From: Methylobacterium sp. Leaf123
Lineage (GTDB): Bacteria; Pseudomonadota; Alphaproteobacteria; Rhizobiales; Beijerinckiaceae
Reading direction: 5' to 3'
Length of the DNA: 64,000 nt
Assembly (NCBI RefSeq): GCF_001423405.1
Contig: NZ_LMNS01000009.1
Coordinates: forward strand, 102,085-166,084
Position 1 is the stretch's first letter, and each line of letters starts with the position of its first letter. Positions 18,275 to 27,846 of the stretch are shown piece by piece. Under the pieces are notes generated by a model. It was not told the DNA's origin, made no database searches, and was given only the letters and a program-made list of their open reading frames with translations. A program made the translations under genes and the position numbers.

Positions 18275-19161
18275 GCCCGCACCGAACCAAGCGAGAGGGC
18301 GAGCAGGGCTTCGTCCTGCCGGCGGTGCTCGCCGTGATGATCGTCGTCTCCGCCGCCGCGCTCATCGCCACCGATCGTCATCGCACCCGCACTGCGGTGG
18401 CCGAGAGCCAGACCCGCGGCCTGCGCCTACAGGGACTGGCCGATGGCGCCGCCCGGCTCGTCGCCACGGGGATCGTGCTGGAACGGACCCGCGGGATGCC
18501 GGGGCTCGGCCTGCCGCGCAACGGCACCGCCATCGCCTGCGGCCTGCCCGAGGGGCGGCGCCTCGTGCTGGCGCTCCAGGATCAAGCCGGCCTGATCGAT
18601 CTGAACGCCGCCCCGCGCCCGCTGCTCGAAGCGGGGTTCCGCGCGCTCGGGATCGGCGATGCCGACGCCCTGCGGCTCGCAGCCGAGACCATGGATTACC
18701 GCGACCCGGACGACGACCCGGAGCCCGGCGGTGGTGCCGAGCGTCCGCAATACGCCGCACGGGGTCTCAGCTACGGGCCGCGCAACGCACCCTTCGCCAG
18801 CATCGACGAGATCGAGCGTCTGCCCTCGATGACGCCGGAGCGCGCGGCGTTCCTGCGCGGAGCTCTGACCGTCTACAATCCCGGCGGCGGCCTCGATCCC
18901 GGCCTCGTGCCGCTTCGCGCCCTGGCGGAGGGCGTCGCCGCAGACCGGCTGCGTCCGCACGCAGCCCCGTCCTCCGGCCAATATGTCGAGATCCGCGCCG
19001 CCGTCTCGGACGGACGGGGACGCGCCCTGCGCAGTGCGATCGTCTCGGCGAGCGGCACCGGCACCCCGGTCCTGTCCTGGCAGCCGGACGGGCCGGATCT
19101 GATCGGCGGCGTGGCCCACCCGGCTTGCGGGCCGCTCACCGCCGCGCTGGTCCGGCCCTGA
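18271..19161 (+). CDS. gspK: Tip pseudopilin GspK
   Basis: The 296-residue product has leader site QG/FVLPAVLAVMIVVSAAAL, lacking Glu+5 as GspK always does. The large alpha domain shows the GspK pattern DQAGLIDLNAAPRPLLEAGF, DYRDPDDDPEPGG, PRNAPFASIDEIERLPSMTP. It caps the pseudopilus. The start GTG 18271 is coupled to gspJ; longer upstream extensions in this frame are shadows of gspJ. Confidence 0.9.
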   Translation: MSPHRTKREGEQGFVLPAVLAVMIVVSAAALIATDRHRTRTAVAESQTRGLRLQGLADGAARLVATGIVLERTRGMPGLGLPRNGTAIACGLPEGRRLVLALQDQAGLIDLNAAPRPLLEAGFRALGIGDADALRLAAETMDYRDPDDDPEPGGGAERPQYAARGLSYGPRNAPFASIDEIERLPSMTPERAAFLRGALTVYNPGGGLDPGLVPLRALAEGVAADRLRPHAAPSSGQYVEIRAAVSDGRGRALRSAIVSASGTGTPVLSWQPDGPDLIGGVAHPACGPLTAALVRP

Positions 19162-19252
19162 GCGGGGCCTATCAAATGTCAATCGGTCGTTAACCATAAG
19201 TACCTAGCGTCGCCGCCACCAGCAACCAGCGGCATCGGGGTCGAGCGGAGGC

Positions 19253-21667
19253 ATGGCGATTCGTGCACATGTCCTCGCGCTGACGTTCGGGCTGGCTCTC
19301 GGCCTGCCCGGCGCAGCCTTCGCCGCCGAGCCATTGTCGGGCCCCGCCTACGGCCCGCGCCCCTCGGGCGGCTTCATCCTGCGCGGGAACGACCGGTTCA
19401 TCGCCGGGGAGACCCCCGCGGCGCAGTCGCTTCCGGGTGGCCTCGTCAGCCTCAACCTCGTGGACGCACCGCTGCCGAATGCCGCCAAGGCGGTGCTCGC
19501 CGACACTTTGGGCCTCGGCTACACCCTGGATCCGCAGGCCACCGGCACCGTCACGCTCCAGACCGGCGGCGCGGTCACCCGCGACGCGCTGCTGCAGATG
19601 TTCGAGGCGGCGCTGTCGAGCCGCGGCCTCGTGCTGCGGCGGCGCGGACGCATCGTCCAAATCGCACCCGCCGCCGCCGACCCGAACGCCGTGCGCGCGG
19701 TGCGCGGCCCGGCCGCGGAAGCCGGCGCCGTCGCCGTACCCCTGCGCTGGGTCTCGGCGGTCGAGATGCAGGCGATCCTGGCTTCGGTCGCCCCCCGCGA
19801 CGTGGTGCTGCGGGCCGACCGAGCGCGCAATCTCCTGATCCTCAACGGTGACGCGACCCAGATCGGCGCCCTGCGCCAGACCATCGCGATGTTCGACGTC
19901 GATTGGATGCGCGGCATGTCCACGGCGATGCTGCCGGTGCGCAGCGCCAGCCCCGTCACGCTCGCCCGCGACATGACACAGATGTTCGGGGGCGAGGCCG
20001 CCGGCACCGGGGACGTGATCCGCTTCATCCCCAACGAGGCGCTGAGCGCCATCCTCGTCGTGTCCTCCCGCGCCGTCTATCTCGACCGCGCCCGTGTGAT
20101 GCTGGAGCAGATGGAAGTGCTCGCGGCCGAGCGCGAGCGCCAGCTCTTCGTCTACCGCATTCAAAATCGCTCGGCCCGCGAACTCGCGGCGGTGCTTCAG
20201 GGCGTGGTCGCCGCGGAAACCGGCGCCCCCGTGAACGTGTCGTCGGGCCACGGCGCCGCCCAGGCCGGCCTCGGCGGCGGGTTCGGGCAGGGCGCGGGCG
20301 CGATGCCGGGCGGGTTCGGGCAGGGCGCGGGCGCGATGCCGGGCGGGTTCGGGCAGGGCTATGGCGGCTCGGGCGGCTCGGGATATGGCAGCTCCGGCGG
20401 CCCGGCCGGACTGTCCGGGGCCGGCGCCCCTTACGGCGGCTACGGGGCTGACGCCGCGACGGGCGGGACGGGTGCCTACGGAAACACCGGGTCCATGTCC
20501 GGCATGGGATCCGCGGGGGGCCTGTCCCCCATGGGCGGCGCCAGCATGGACACCGGGGACCCGTCCGCCCCCTACGGCGCCGCGCCGGCCGCTTACGGGG
20601 GCGGCTACGGAAACGGATACGGCGCGGAGACGGGCATGGCGGGGGGATACGGCGGGGGCTACGGCGCCCGCCGCGATGCCATCGGCGTCGTCGCCGACGA
20701 GGCCAACAACAGCCTCGTGATCTCGGCCACCCGCAACCAATACGACAAGATCCTGCGCATCCTCGGCCGGCTCGACGCGATGCCGACACAAGTTCTGCTC
20801 GAGACCGTGATCGCCGAAGTGACACTCAACAACGAGCTTCAGTTCGGCGTGCAATGGTTCCTCAAGAACAGCGGTTCGCGCTTCAACCTGGCCCAGTCGG
20901 AGACGCGCCGCACCGTCGCCGAGGGCACGAGCGGCACGGACGCGCTGATCAAGGCCGCGGTGCGGGGCGTACCGGGCTTCAACTACCTGCTCAACGCCTC
21001 CGACTTCAACGTCGTGCTCAATGCCTTGCAGGGCGTGACGCGGGTCAACGTCATCTCGTCGCCTAACATCACCGTGCTCGACAACCGCACCGCCAAGCTC
21101 CAGGTCGGCGATCAGGTGCCGATCGTGCGGCAGAGCGGCCAAAGCGCGTTCGCGGCGGGCGCGCCGATCCTCAACCAGATCGAGATGAAGGATACCGGCG
21201 TGATCCTGTCGGTGACGCCGCGGGTGAACAAGAACGGCCTCGTGGTGCTCGACATCAATCAGGAGGTCAGCGACGTCGTGAAGACCACGACCTCGGAGAT
21301 CAACTCACCGACCATCCGTCAGCGCCGGGTCGCGACCAGCGTCGCGGTGAATGACGGCCACAGCCTCGCCATCGGCGGCATGGTGCAGGAAAAGGCGCAG
21401 ATCACCAACGAGAGCGTGCCCGTCTTGGGCGACCTGCCGATCGTCGGGCCGGCCTTCCGCAACCGCATCGACGGACGCGTGCGTACGGAACTCATCGTCT
21501 TCATCCGGCCGAAGGTGATCCGCGGCACCGTCGAGGCCGACCGCATCGCCGAGGATTTCCGCCAGCAGTTCCGGGCGATGATGCCGATCCGCCCGGTGCC
21601 GGCGCCTCTGCCGATGGCCGCCATGCCGATCGGGCCGGATGGCGTGCTGCGACGGATGATCGACTGA
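19253..21667 (+). CDS. gspD: Type II secretion outer-membrane secretin GspD
   Basis: The 804-residue secretin has a signal peptide (MAIRAHVLALTFGLALGLPG, cleavage near AFA/AEP), N-domains (SLNLVDAPLPNAAKAVLAD; VPLRWVSAVEMQAIL; VYRIQNRSARELAAVL) and a C-terminal secretin barrel (VLLETVIAEVTLNNEL; VISSPNITVLDNRTAKLQVG; VPVLGDLPIVGPAFR). Between N-domains and barrel, about residues 330-480 form a very Gly/Ala/Tyr-rich low-complexity insert, encoded partly by a 33-bp tandem repeat. Such an insert is longer than the usual N2-N3 loop. It stands 91 bases after gspK, with no gspS pilotin visible. Confidence 0.95.
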   Translation: MAIRAHVLALTFGLALGLPGAAFAAEPLSGPAYGPRPSGGFILRGNDRFIAGETPAAQSLPGGLVSLNLVDAPLPNAAKAVLADTLGLGYTLDPQATGTVTLQTGGAVTRDALLQMFEAALSSRGLVLRRRGRIVQIAPAAADPNAVRAVRGPAAEAGAVAVPLRWVSAVEMQAILASVAPRDVVLRADRARNLLILNGDATQIGALRQTIAMFDVDWMRGMSTAMLPVRSASPVTLARDMTQMFGGEAAGTGDVIRFIPNEALSAILVVSSRAVYLDRARVMLEQMEVLAAERERQLFVYRIQNRSARELAAVLQGVVAAETGAPVNVSSGHGAAQAGLGGGFGQGAGAMPGGFGQGAGAMPGGFGQGYGGSGGSGYGSSGGPAGLSGAGAPYGGYGADAATGGTGAYGNTGSMSGMGSAGGLSPMGGASMDTGDPSAPYGAAPAAYGGGYGNGYGAETGMAGGYGGGYGARRDAIGVVADEANNSLVISATRNQYDKILRILGRLDAMPTQVLLETVIAEVTLNNELQFGVQWFLKNSGSRFNLAQSETRRTVAEGTSGTDALIKAAVRGVPGFNYLLNASDFNVVLNALQGVTRVNVISSPNITVLDNRTAKLQVGDQVPIVRQSGQSAFAAGAPILNQIEMKDTGVILSVTPRVNKNGLVVLDINQEVSDVVKTTTSEINSPTIRQRRVATSVAVNDGHSLAIGGMVQEKAQITNESVPVLGDLPIVGPAFRNRIDGRVRTELIVFIRPKVIRGTVEADRIAEDFRQQFRAMMPIRPVPAPLPMAAMPIGPDGVLRRMID
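20276..20359 (+). repeat. 33-bp tandem repeat inside gspD
   Basis: Two identical 33-base units (20276-20308 and 20309-20341) and an 18-base third partial unit encode the repeated peptide GGFGQGAGAMP. The array lies in the low-complexity loop of the secretin and is a likely site of copy-number variation between strains, always in frame. Confidence 0.95.
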
Positions 21668-21726
21668 GGCGTTTTGATCTCAGACGAGCATCGGCACACC
21701 GTGGATGCACGCCGATCGCATCGCCT

Positions 21727-22650
21727 TCATCGACCGCCGATCCATTCGGTGATGCCGGAGACCGAATGGAATTCGTCGAGGGCGTGGACCCGCGCTGCGG
21801 GGATCGCCTCGCGGACCATGGTCGCGAGGGCATGGCCGGGCCCGAGTTCGAGGACGGTGTCGCAGCCGTATTCCCGGCAGGCTTCCAGGCAGGCGGCCCA
21901 ATCGATCCTGTGCGAGATCTGGCGCGCGAGCTTCGACAGCCCCGCGCGGACGTCGAAGACCGGCGCGCCGTCGAGACCGCTGATGAGCCGCGGCGCGCCC
22001 GGCGGCGGGCGCAGGGGCGGCCTCTCGGAGAGAGCCGCCTCGAAGCGCCGACTGGCCTCGCGCAGGAGCGGCGTGTGCGAAGGGGTTCGCACGGGCAGAA
22101 CCACGGCGCGCAACGCACCGGCCGCCAGCGCCTCGGCGCAGAGGGTTTCGAGCGCCGGGCTCGGGCCGCCGATGACGGCGCTGTCGGCGGCGTTGCGGAT
22201 GGCGAGGGCGCAGCCATGCGCCGCCGCCAGGGACTCGATCGTCGCAAGCGGCAATCCGCGAAGGCCGGCGAGGCCGGCGCCATCACCGCCAGCCGCATCC
22301 ATCGCCTCGGCACGCGTGGCGGCAAGGCGCAGGATCGTCTCGGCGTCGAAGCGGCCGGCGCAGCCCCAGGCGGCGAGATCGCCGATGCTGTAGCCGGCGA
22401 CGATGGTGCGGGCGGGGTGCGCCGCCTGCACGATGGTCCAGCCCGCCAAGGCCGCGACGCAGCAGAGGATCTGCCCGGTGCGGTTGCCATGCAGGTCCGC
22501 CCCCGGAGCGCGGACGAAGGCCCGCGGGTCCTGTCCGAGAACGCGCTCGGCCGCCGCGAAGACCGGCGCGGCGGGGGCCCAATCCGCGGTGAGATCGAAC
22601 ATCCCCGGATGCTGGCCGCCCTGGCCGGAGAGGAGCACGGCGAGCGTCAC
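21727..22650 (-). CDS. mdcH: Malonate decarboxylase epsilon subunit (malonyl transferase MdcH)
   Basis: The 307-residue FabD-fold acyltransferase has the nucleophile Ser88 in VAGYSIGDLAAW, an oxyanion LLSGQGGQHPGM loop and a catalytic His region VRTPSHTPLL. In malonate decarboxylase it primes the enzyme by moving malonyl from malonyl-CoA to the ACP-like MdcC. The position at the end of the mdc operon separates it from FabD. GTG 22650 overlaps the mdcB stop as GTGA. Confidence 0.92.
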   Translation of the reverse strand: MTLAVLLSGQGGQHPGMFDLTADWAPAAPVFAAAERVLGQDPRAFVRAPGADLHGNRTGQILCCVAALAGWTIVQAAHPARTIVAGYSIGDLAAWGCAGRFDAETILRLAATRAEAMDAAGGDGAGLAGLRGLPLATIESLAAAHGCALAIRNAADSAVIGGPSPALETLCAEALAAGALRAVVLPVRTPSHTPLLREASRRFEAALSERPPLRPPPGAPRLISGLDGAPVFDVRAGLSKLARQISHRIDWAACLEACREYGCDTVLELGPGHALATMVREAIPAARVHALDEFHSVSGITEWIGGR

Positions 22651-23507
22651 GCGGAGGCCTCGACGCTGTCCACGAACAGCGTCATCGCCAGCAGGTCGGC
22701 TGCGCCGCCGGGGCTGAGGTTGCGGGCGACGAAGGCGCGATGCAGCGCCTCGGCGCGGGCCCGCCAGCCGGGCTGCGCCATGCCGCCTTCGGCGATGAAC
22801 CGCGCCGCCTCGCCGCGCGCGAAGGCAAACCCCTCGGGCCCGCCGCGATGCAGCAAGTTCGTGTCCTCGACATGCGCGATCAGGGCAAGACAGGCTTCGA
22901 CCCGCGCGGCTTCTTCATCGCCGGGGTGACAGCACCGTCCCCGGCGCAGGGCCGGCAGGGCGACCCGGTAGAGGCTCGGAAAGCCGGCGGCGGCTTCGGC
23001 CGGTGCACCGCCGACGCCGTGGCGCCGCCGCACCTGCGCGCCGGGCGCGTGGAGCAGCACCGGGCCATTGAGGATCGCCGAACCGTAGCGGTCGCGGACA
23101 AGGGCGCCGAGCGCGCCGGCCCCCGGCCGTGGCCGCGCGCCGGCCGCCGCGCAGAGCAGGCCGAGCCCGAAGATGGCGCCGCGATGCGTGTTCACGCCGC
23201 CGGTCGCGACCCGCATCGCCGCCTCCGCGTCGAGGCCGATGCGGCGCAGGGCCGGCATTGAGGCGCCCGCCGCCCCGGCGAGTGCGAGCGCGCGGAAGAA
23301 CGGCGTAATCGCCGCCGTGCTTGCCCGGAACGTGTCCGCATCCATGTCGGCATGGCTGCCGCGATCGACGTGGCTGACGAGGCCCGGCTTCGGGTAGGTT
23401 TCGAGTTCGAGCCGGAGCGCGGTCGCCGCCACCCGCGCGATCGCGTTCGCCGCCGGGTGCCCATCATCCTCGGGGGTAAGCGCGCGAAGGGCAGCGAGCG
23501 GGCTCAT
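22647..23507 (-). CDS. mdcB: Triphosphoribosyl-dephospho-CoA synthase MdcB
   Basis: This 286-residue CitG/MdcB-family enzyme makes the phosphoribosyl-dephospho-CoA prosthetic-group precursor from dephospho-CoA and ATP. Family motifs are visible: LELETYPKPGLVSHVDRGSH near residue 34-53, the GGVNTHRGAIFGLGLL core, and the DTNLLHRGGPEG loop. Its ATG overlaps the mdcG stop (ATGA). Confidence 0.93.
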   Translation of the reverse strand: MSPLAALRALTPEDDGHPAANAIARVAATALRLELETYPKPGLVSHVDRGSHADMDADTFRASTAAITPFFRALALAGAAGASMPALRRIGLDAEAAMRVATGGVNTHRGAIFGLGLLCAAAGARPRPGAGALGALVRDRYGSAILNGPVLLHAPGAQVRRRHGVGGAPAEAAAGFPSLYRVALPALRRGRCCHPGDEEAARVEACLALIAHVEDTNLLHRGGPEGFAFARGEAARFIAEGGMAQPGWRARAEALHRAFVARNLSPGGAADLLAMTLFVDSVEASA

Positions 23508-24163
23508 TCGGGATCTCCCGCGAAAAGGGCGGCGGCCTCGCGGAGGGCGAGGCGGTCGCGGTGCTTGACCAGCACCGTTTCGCCGAGGCCGGCTCTATGC
23601 AGTTCACGCCAGTTCACGCCGCCCCCATCGGGCAGCACGATCTCACCATCGAGGCGCATCGGCGCCCGCGCCTCGATCGCGGCGATCTCCTCCATCAGCC
23701 GAGGAGGAATCGCACCAGGAACCGGCCAGAGCAGATCGAGATCCGAACGCTCGGAAAGGTAGGGGAGGCCGGTCAAGCTCTGCCAGAGCAGGCTTCCGAA
23801 CGGGCGCGGCGCGAGGCCGTGGCGCTCACCGAGCGCGATCAGCGCGTCGAGCGTCGCCTGCCAGGACGGCGGGCATACCGCGAGGGCCTCAGACAGCAGG
23901 ACGGGCGCACGCGGCCGGACCGCGTCGGGCGAGAGCATCAGGCCGATGCGGCGCTTGCCGTCCCGCGGCGGCAGGGGCAGGCCGACCGGTACGAGGCCCG
24001 CCTCCTCTCCCGGATACGAGCGGCGCAGGATGACCGGCCGCCCGTCGTCCACCCAACCCGCGACGTGGGGCACCCCGGCGAGATCCGCCCGCCCGGCCAC
24101 GGCGGCGGCCCAGGCTGCCGGCTCGACGTCGAGGAGGTCATGGCGCCGGTGCGCCTCAGCCAA
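23504..24163 (-). CDS. mdcG: Phosphoribosyl-dephospho-CoA transferase (holo-ACP synthase) MdcG
   Basis: The 219-residue nucleotidyltransferase attaches the prosthetic group to MdcC. RPFGSLLWQSLTGLPYL and the metal-binding SERSDLDLLWPV (D-x-D) are the MdcG hallmarks, followed by LDGEIVLPDGGGVNWREL. The best start is a TTG at 24163 overlapping the end of mdcE by 8 bases; no in-frame ATG or GTG exists near the family N-terminus. Confidence 0.9.
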   Translation of the reverse strand: MAEAHRRHDLLDVEPAAWAAAVAGRADLAGVPHVAGWVDDGRPVILRRSYPGEEAGLVPVGLPLPPRDGKRRIGLMLSPDAVRPRAPVLLSEALAVCPPSWQATLDALIALGERHGLAPRPFGSLLWQSLTGLPYLSERSDLDLLWPVPGAIPPRLMEEIAAIEARAPMRLDGEIVLPDGGGVNWRELHRAGLGETVLVKHRDRLALREAAALFAGDPE

Positions 24164-24872
24164 AAGCGGCCTCCCGCACCACCTGCGCGGCGATCGCCTC
24201 GGCCACGGGCCGTCCGCCGCGTTCGCGCCCGGCCCGGTCGCGGGTATCCTCGGCGGGCAGCGCGTCGATCACGGCGGCGATTTGCTCCGCTAGCGGCTGG
24301 TCGGGGTCGAGCACCGCCTGCACCGCGCCCGTGCGCACCATGTTGTCGAGGCCCGGCGCGAAGACCGGCGTGTCCTTGGCCATGGCCTCCAGCCGGTCGA
24401 GGGGCAGCTTCGTGACGCGGGCGACGGAGGGCAGGTCCATCACGCTCGGGTTCGCCCCCGGCAGGCCGACGAGGACGCGGGTCGCCAGCGCCGTGGCGAT
24501 GAAGGCGCCCGCCGCCGAGTGGCCGTAGATCAGGCCGACCGTGGGGTGGCCCTTTGCGTCGGCGAGCAGCAGCGTCTTGGCGAGGTGAGCGAGATACTCG
24601 TTGAGGCCCAGCAACTCGTCGCGCCGGCTCATGCGCTGGCTGTCGGAATCGATGGCGACGAGGATCGGCGTGGCGTCGCCCCGGCGGACCACGTCGAGGA
24701 CGTGGCCCGCGAGCCGGCAGGCGCCGTCGACGCCGAGCGCCGTGTCCCCGTCGATGCCGATCACCGCGAGCCGACCGCCCCGGAACGGACCCTCGCCGTT
24801 CACGAGCCCATCCGCGACGGTCACGGAATGACCCTCGGGAAACAGCGAGGCCAGGATCTCAGCGAGCGTCAT
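24156..24872 (-). CDS. mdcE: Malonate decarboxylase gamma subunit MdcE
   Basis: The 238-residue crotonase/carboxyltransferase-fold subunit shares with MdcD the decarboxylation of malonyl-S-ACP to acetyl-S-ACP. Visible features include AVIGIDGDTALGVDGAC, the oxyanion stretch LIYGHSAAGAFIATAL and VMDLPSVARVTKL, all typical of MdcE. It overlaps mdcD by 14 bases, consistent with equimolar synthesis. Confidence 0.92.
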   Translation of the reverse strand: MTLAEILASLFPEGHSVTVADGLVNGEGPFRGGRLAVIGIDGDTALGVDGACRLAGHVLDVVRRGDATPILVAIDSDSQRMSRRDELLGLNEYLAHLAKTLLLADAKGHPTVGLIYGHSAAGAFIATALATRVLVGLPGANPSVMDLPSVARVTKLPLDRLEAMAKDTPVFAPGLDNMVRTGAVQAVLDPDQPLAEQIAAVIDALPAEDTRDRAGRERGGRPVAEAIAAQVVREAAFG

Positions 24873-25791
24873 GAGTTGTCTCCCCGAGGCGGGCGAGCAG
24901 GGCGTCGAAGTCGGCGGTCGTCAGGGCCGGCACCGCCTCCGGATCGTTCACCCCGAGGCGCGCCCAGATCTCGGTGGCGTCGCGGCAATCGCCGAAACGG
25001 GTCAGGCGCTGCTCCAACCGTGCCTGCTCCGCCTCCAAAGTGGCGAGGTCGAAGGCCGGGGCACGCCCGATCAGGTCCAGGGCGGCTTGGCGGAAGGCCG
25101 CGACGGTGTCGTCGGCATAGGCGTCGGCACCGCCGGTGAGGCGGCGGTGCTTGCCGCCCATGGTGCGCCAGACCAGGGCGCGATCACGGGAATCGAACTC
25201 TTCGGCGCCCTTGTTGGTCTCGATCACCTCCGGCCCCGAGACCGAGATGCGCCCGCCCTCGGAGACGACGAGCCGCGAGCAGGTGGCTGCGATCAGGCCG
25301 CCGCCGCCATAGGCTCCGGCCCGGCCGCCGATCAAGCCGATCACCGGCACGCCGGCCGCGCGCAATTGCGTGATCGCGCGCATCACCTCGGCAATCGCGG
25401 TCTCGCCGGCATTGGCTTCCTGAAGGCGCACGCCGCCGGTGTCGAACAGGATCAGCACGGCGGCCGGCTTCAGTGCCAGGGCGGCGCGGAGCAGGCCGAC
25501 GAGCTTGGCACCGTGCACCTCGCCGAAGGCGCCGCCCATGAAGCGGCCCTCCTGCGCGGCGACGAGGACGGGTTGGCCGTCGAGGCGGCCCGAACCGACG
25601 ATCATGCCGTCGTCGAAGGCGCGCGGCAGGTCGAACAACGGCAGGTGCGGACTCATCCGACGCTGCTCGGGGCCGATGACCTCGCGAAAGCTGCCCGTAT
25701 CCAGCAGGCCGTCGATGCGGGCACGGGCGCTCGCCTCGTACCAGCTTGCCGCCCAGCCTTTGGTGGCCGGGTCGATGATCCGTTCGCTCAT
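24859..25791 (-). CDS. mdcD: Malonate decarboxylase beta subunit MdcD
   Basis: The 310-residue carboxyltransferase subunit starts MSERIIDPATKGWAASW at ATG 25791, three bases after the mdcC stop; longer frames upstream are shadows. Family motifs: FDLPRAFDDGMIVGSG, LFDTGGVRLQEANAGE, GLIGGRAGAYGGGGLIA and SVSGPEVIETNKG. It forms the decarboxylase core with MdcE. Confidence 0.94.
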   Translation of the reverse strand: MSERIIDPATKGWAASWYEASARARIDGLLDTGSFREVIGPEQRRMSPHLPLFDLPRAFDDGMIVGSGRLDGQPVLVAAQEGRFMGGAFGEVHGAKLVGLLRAALALKPAAVLILFDTGGVRLQEANAGETAIAEVMRAITQLRAAGVPVIGLIGGRAGAYGGGGLIAATCSRLVVSEGGRISVSGPEVIETNKGAEEFDSRDRALVWRTMGGKHRRLTGGADAYADDTVAAFRQAALDLIGRAPAFDLATLEAEQARLEQRLTRFGDCRDATEIWARLGVNDPEAVPALTTADFDALLARLGETTHDAR

Positions 25792-25793
25792 CG

Positions 25794-26102
25794 TCAGACC
25801 TCCATCAGCCGGGCGCCCTGAAGCAGGCGTAGGGACACGGTGTCGGGGCGTGCGCCGCCATCGTTGATCGTGATGCGCAGGCCGCCGGGCTGAGCGCGAG
25901 CAACGAAGTCGGCGACAACCGCCGCCCAGACCTCGCCGTAACCGCGAATCGGCGTCTCGATCTCGACGGTGCACTCGGTCGCGGGCAGGGCGCGCTCCAA
26001 GAGCACTTCGAGATTACCGGAGGCGACGACGCCGGTAATGGCCTGTGCCTTCGCACCGGCCAGGGCGTTCTGCGTCGTGTGTCGGAAGCTCAGCTTTTCC
26101 AT
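25794..26102 (-). CDS. mdcC: Malonate decarboxylase acyl carrier protein (delta) MdcC
   Basis: The 102-residue carrier bears 2'-(5''-phosphoribosyl)-3'-dephospho-CoA. The attachment serine is probably Ser28 in GVVASGNLEVLLE, the MdcC/CitD-type site. The usual C-terminal part, with RGYGEVWAAVVADFV and ITINDGGARPDTV, is complete. It lies between mdcA and mdcD, the standard order. Confidence 0.93.
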   Translation of the reverse strand: MEKLSFRHTTQNALAGAKAQAITGVVASGNLEVLLERALPATECTVEIETPIRGYGEVWAAVVADFVARAQPGGLRITINDGGARPDTVSLRLLQGARLMEV

Positions 26103-26109
26103 CGCGGCC

Positions 26110-27756
26110 TCACCAGTTCCGGAACTTGGCCGGCGGCTCGTAGAGCCCGCCCGACCAGTGCACGAGATCCTTGATCGAGCGCGCCGCGAGCAGGGAGCGG
26201 TCGGCGTCGAGGGGTTCGATGCCGAGATCCTCCGGGCGGCGGACGATGCCGCGCTGGCGCAGGCGTTCGACCATGGCCCGGTCGCGCCCGCGGCCGATCT
26301 CGGTATAGCCGGCCACCCCGCGGATCGCCTGTTCGCGCTCGTCGGCGGTGCGGCAGAGCAGGAGGTTGGCGATGCCTTCCTCGGTGACGATGTGGGTGAC
26401 GTCGTCGGCGTAGACCATCACCGGAGCCAGCTCCAATCCAATCTTTTTGGCGAGTTCGAGTGCGTCGAGCCGCTCGACGAAGGCCGGCACCAGCCCCTCG
26501 CCGAAGGTCTCGACGATCTGCACCACGAGCTTGCGCCCGCGCATCAGGGCGGGATCGCCGGTGACCTGCGCCTCGCGCCCCGCCTTCATCCAGGTGTCGG
26601 AGGGGTGACGCCGGCCATGCGGGTCCGAGCCCATATTCGGCGCACCGCCAAAGCCCGCCACGCGGTTCTGCGTCACCGTGGAGGAATGGCCGGCCAAGTC
26701 GATCTGCAGGGTCGAGCCGATGAACAAGTCGCAGGCATAGAGCCCGGCCGTCTGGCAGAAGGCCCGGTTCGAGCGGAGCGAACCATCCGCGCCGGTGAAG
26801 AAGATGTCGGAGCGCTCGCGGATGTAGCGGTCCATGCCGACTTCCGAGCCGAAGCAATGCACCTGCTTCACCCAGCCCGATTCGATCGCCGGGATCAGGG
26901 TCGGGTGCGGGTTGAGCGCCCAGTGGGTGGCGATCTGACCTTTGAGCCCGAGGCGGTCGGCATAGGTCGGCAGCAGCAATTCGATCGCCGCGGTGCCGAA
27001 GCCGATGCCGTGGTTGAGCCGGCGGATGCCGTACTCGGCGTAGATCCCCTTGATCGCCATCATGGCCATCAGGATCTGCGTTTCGGTCATGGCCGCGGGA
27101 TCGCGGGTGAAGAGCGGCTCGACGTAGAACGGCCTGTCGGCCTCGACCACGAAATCGATCCGGTCACCGGGGATGTCGACGCGGGGCACGCGCTCGACGA
27201 TCTCGTTGACCTGCGCCACCACGACGCCGTTCTTGAAGGCGGTCGCCTCCACCACGGTCGGCGTGTCCTCGGTGTTCGGCCCCGTATACAGGTTGCCGTC
27301 CCGGTCGGCCGAGACGCCCGCGATCAGCGCCACGTTCGGGGTGAGATCGACGAAGTAGCGGGCGAACAGCTCGAGATAGGTGTGCACCGCCCCGAGCTCG
27401 ATCTGCCCGCCATAGAGCATGCGGGCGATGCGACTGCCCTGCGGCCCCGAATAGGAATAGTCGAGCCGCTTCGCGATCCCCTGCTCGAAGATGTCGAGAT
27501 GCTCGGGCAGCACGATGCCGGACTGGACCATGTGCAGGTCGTGCACGCGGGCGGGATCGCACTGGCTCAGGCCCCGCGCGAGGCAGTCCGCCTGCTTCTG
27601 GTTGTCACCCTCCAGGCAGACCCGGTCGCCGGGCTGGAGAATCGCCTCCAGGAGATCGACCACGTTGGCGGCCGCGACCACCTTGCCCGCGGCATGGGCC
27701 CGACCCGCCTCGATCCGCGCATCGCGGGCCGCCCGTTCTCGACGCCAACCGCTCAT
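26110..27756 (-). CDS. mdcA: Malonate decarboxylase alpha subunit (malonate:ACP transferase) MdcA
   Basis: The 548-residue CoA-transferase-like subunit exchanges acetyl for malonyl on MdcC. Conserved stretches include VCLEGDNQKQADCLARGLS, LVPAFVERLDALELA and EEGIANLLLCRTADEREQA, matching full-length MdcA (about 550 residues). It is the first gene of the leftward operon. ATG 27756 faces a 270-base divergent region with operator-like sequence. Confidence 0.95.
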   Translation of the reverse strand: MSGWRRERAARDARIEAGRAHAAGKVVAAANVVDLLEAILQPGDRVCLEGDNQKQADCLARGLSQCDPARVHDLHMVQSGIVLPEHLDIFEQGIAKRLDYSYSGPQGSRIARMLYGGQIELGAVHTYLELFARYFVDLTPNVALIAGVSADRDGNLYTGPNTEDTPTVVEATAFKNGVVVAQVNEIVERVPRVDIPGDRIDFVVEADRPFYVEPLFTRDPAAMTETQILMAMMAIKGIYAEYGIRRLNHGIGFGTAAIELLLPTYADRLGLKGQIATHWALNPHPTLIPAIESGWVKQVHCFGSEVGMDRYIRERSDIFFTGADGSLRSNRAFCQTAGLYACDLFIGSTLQIDLAGHSSTVTQNRVAGFGGAPNMGSDPHGRRHPSDTWMKAGREAQVTGDPALMRGRKLVVQIVETFGEGLVPAFVERLDALELAKKIGLELAPVMVYADDVTHIVTEEGIANLLLCRTADEREQAIRGVAGYTEIGRGRDRAMVERLRQRGIVRRPEDLGIEPLDADRSLLAARSIKDLVHWSGGLYEPPAKFRNW

Positions 27757-27846
27757 CCGGTTCGCTCCTTAGTGATGGCCCGGCTGTGCATACGCCGACC
27801 GGCGCATCGACCGTCGGCGTATCTTCAAGCCCGCTGTTACACCGAT

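Noticed and set aside
19190..21142. A 650-codon open frame antisense to gspD
   Set aside because: Its His/Gly/Arg-rich composition and repetition come from the low-complexity GspD insert; there is no start signal.
21727..22650. FabD (fatty-acid malonyltransferase) for the acyltransferase gene
   Set aside because: Position and overlap at the end of the mdc operon point to MdcH instead.
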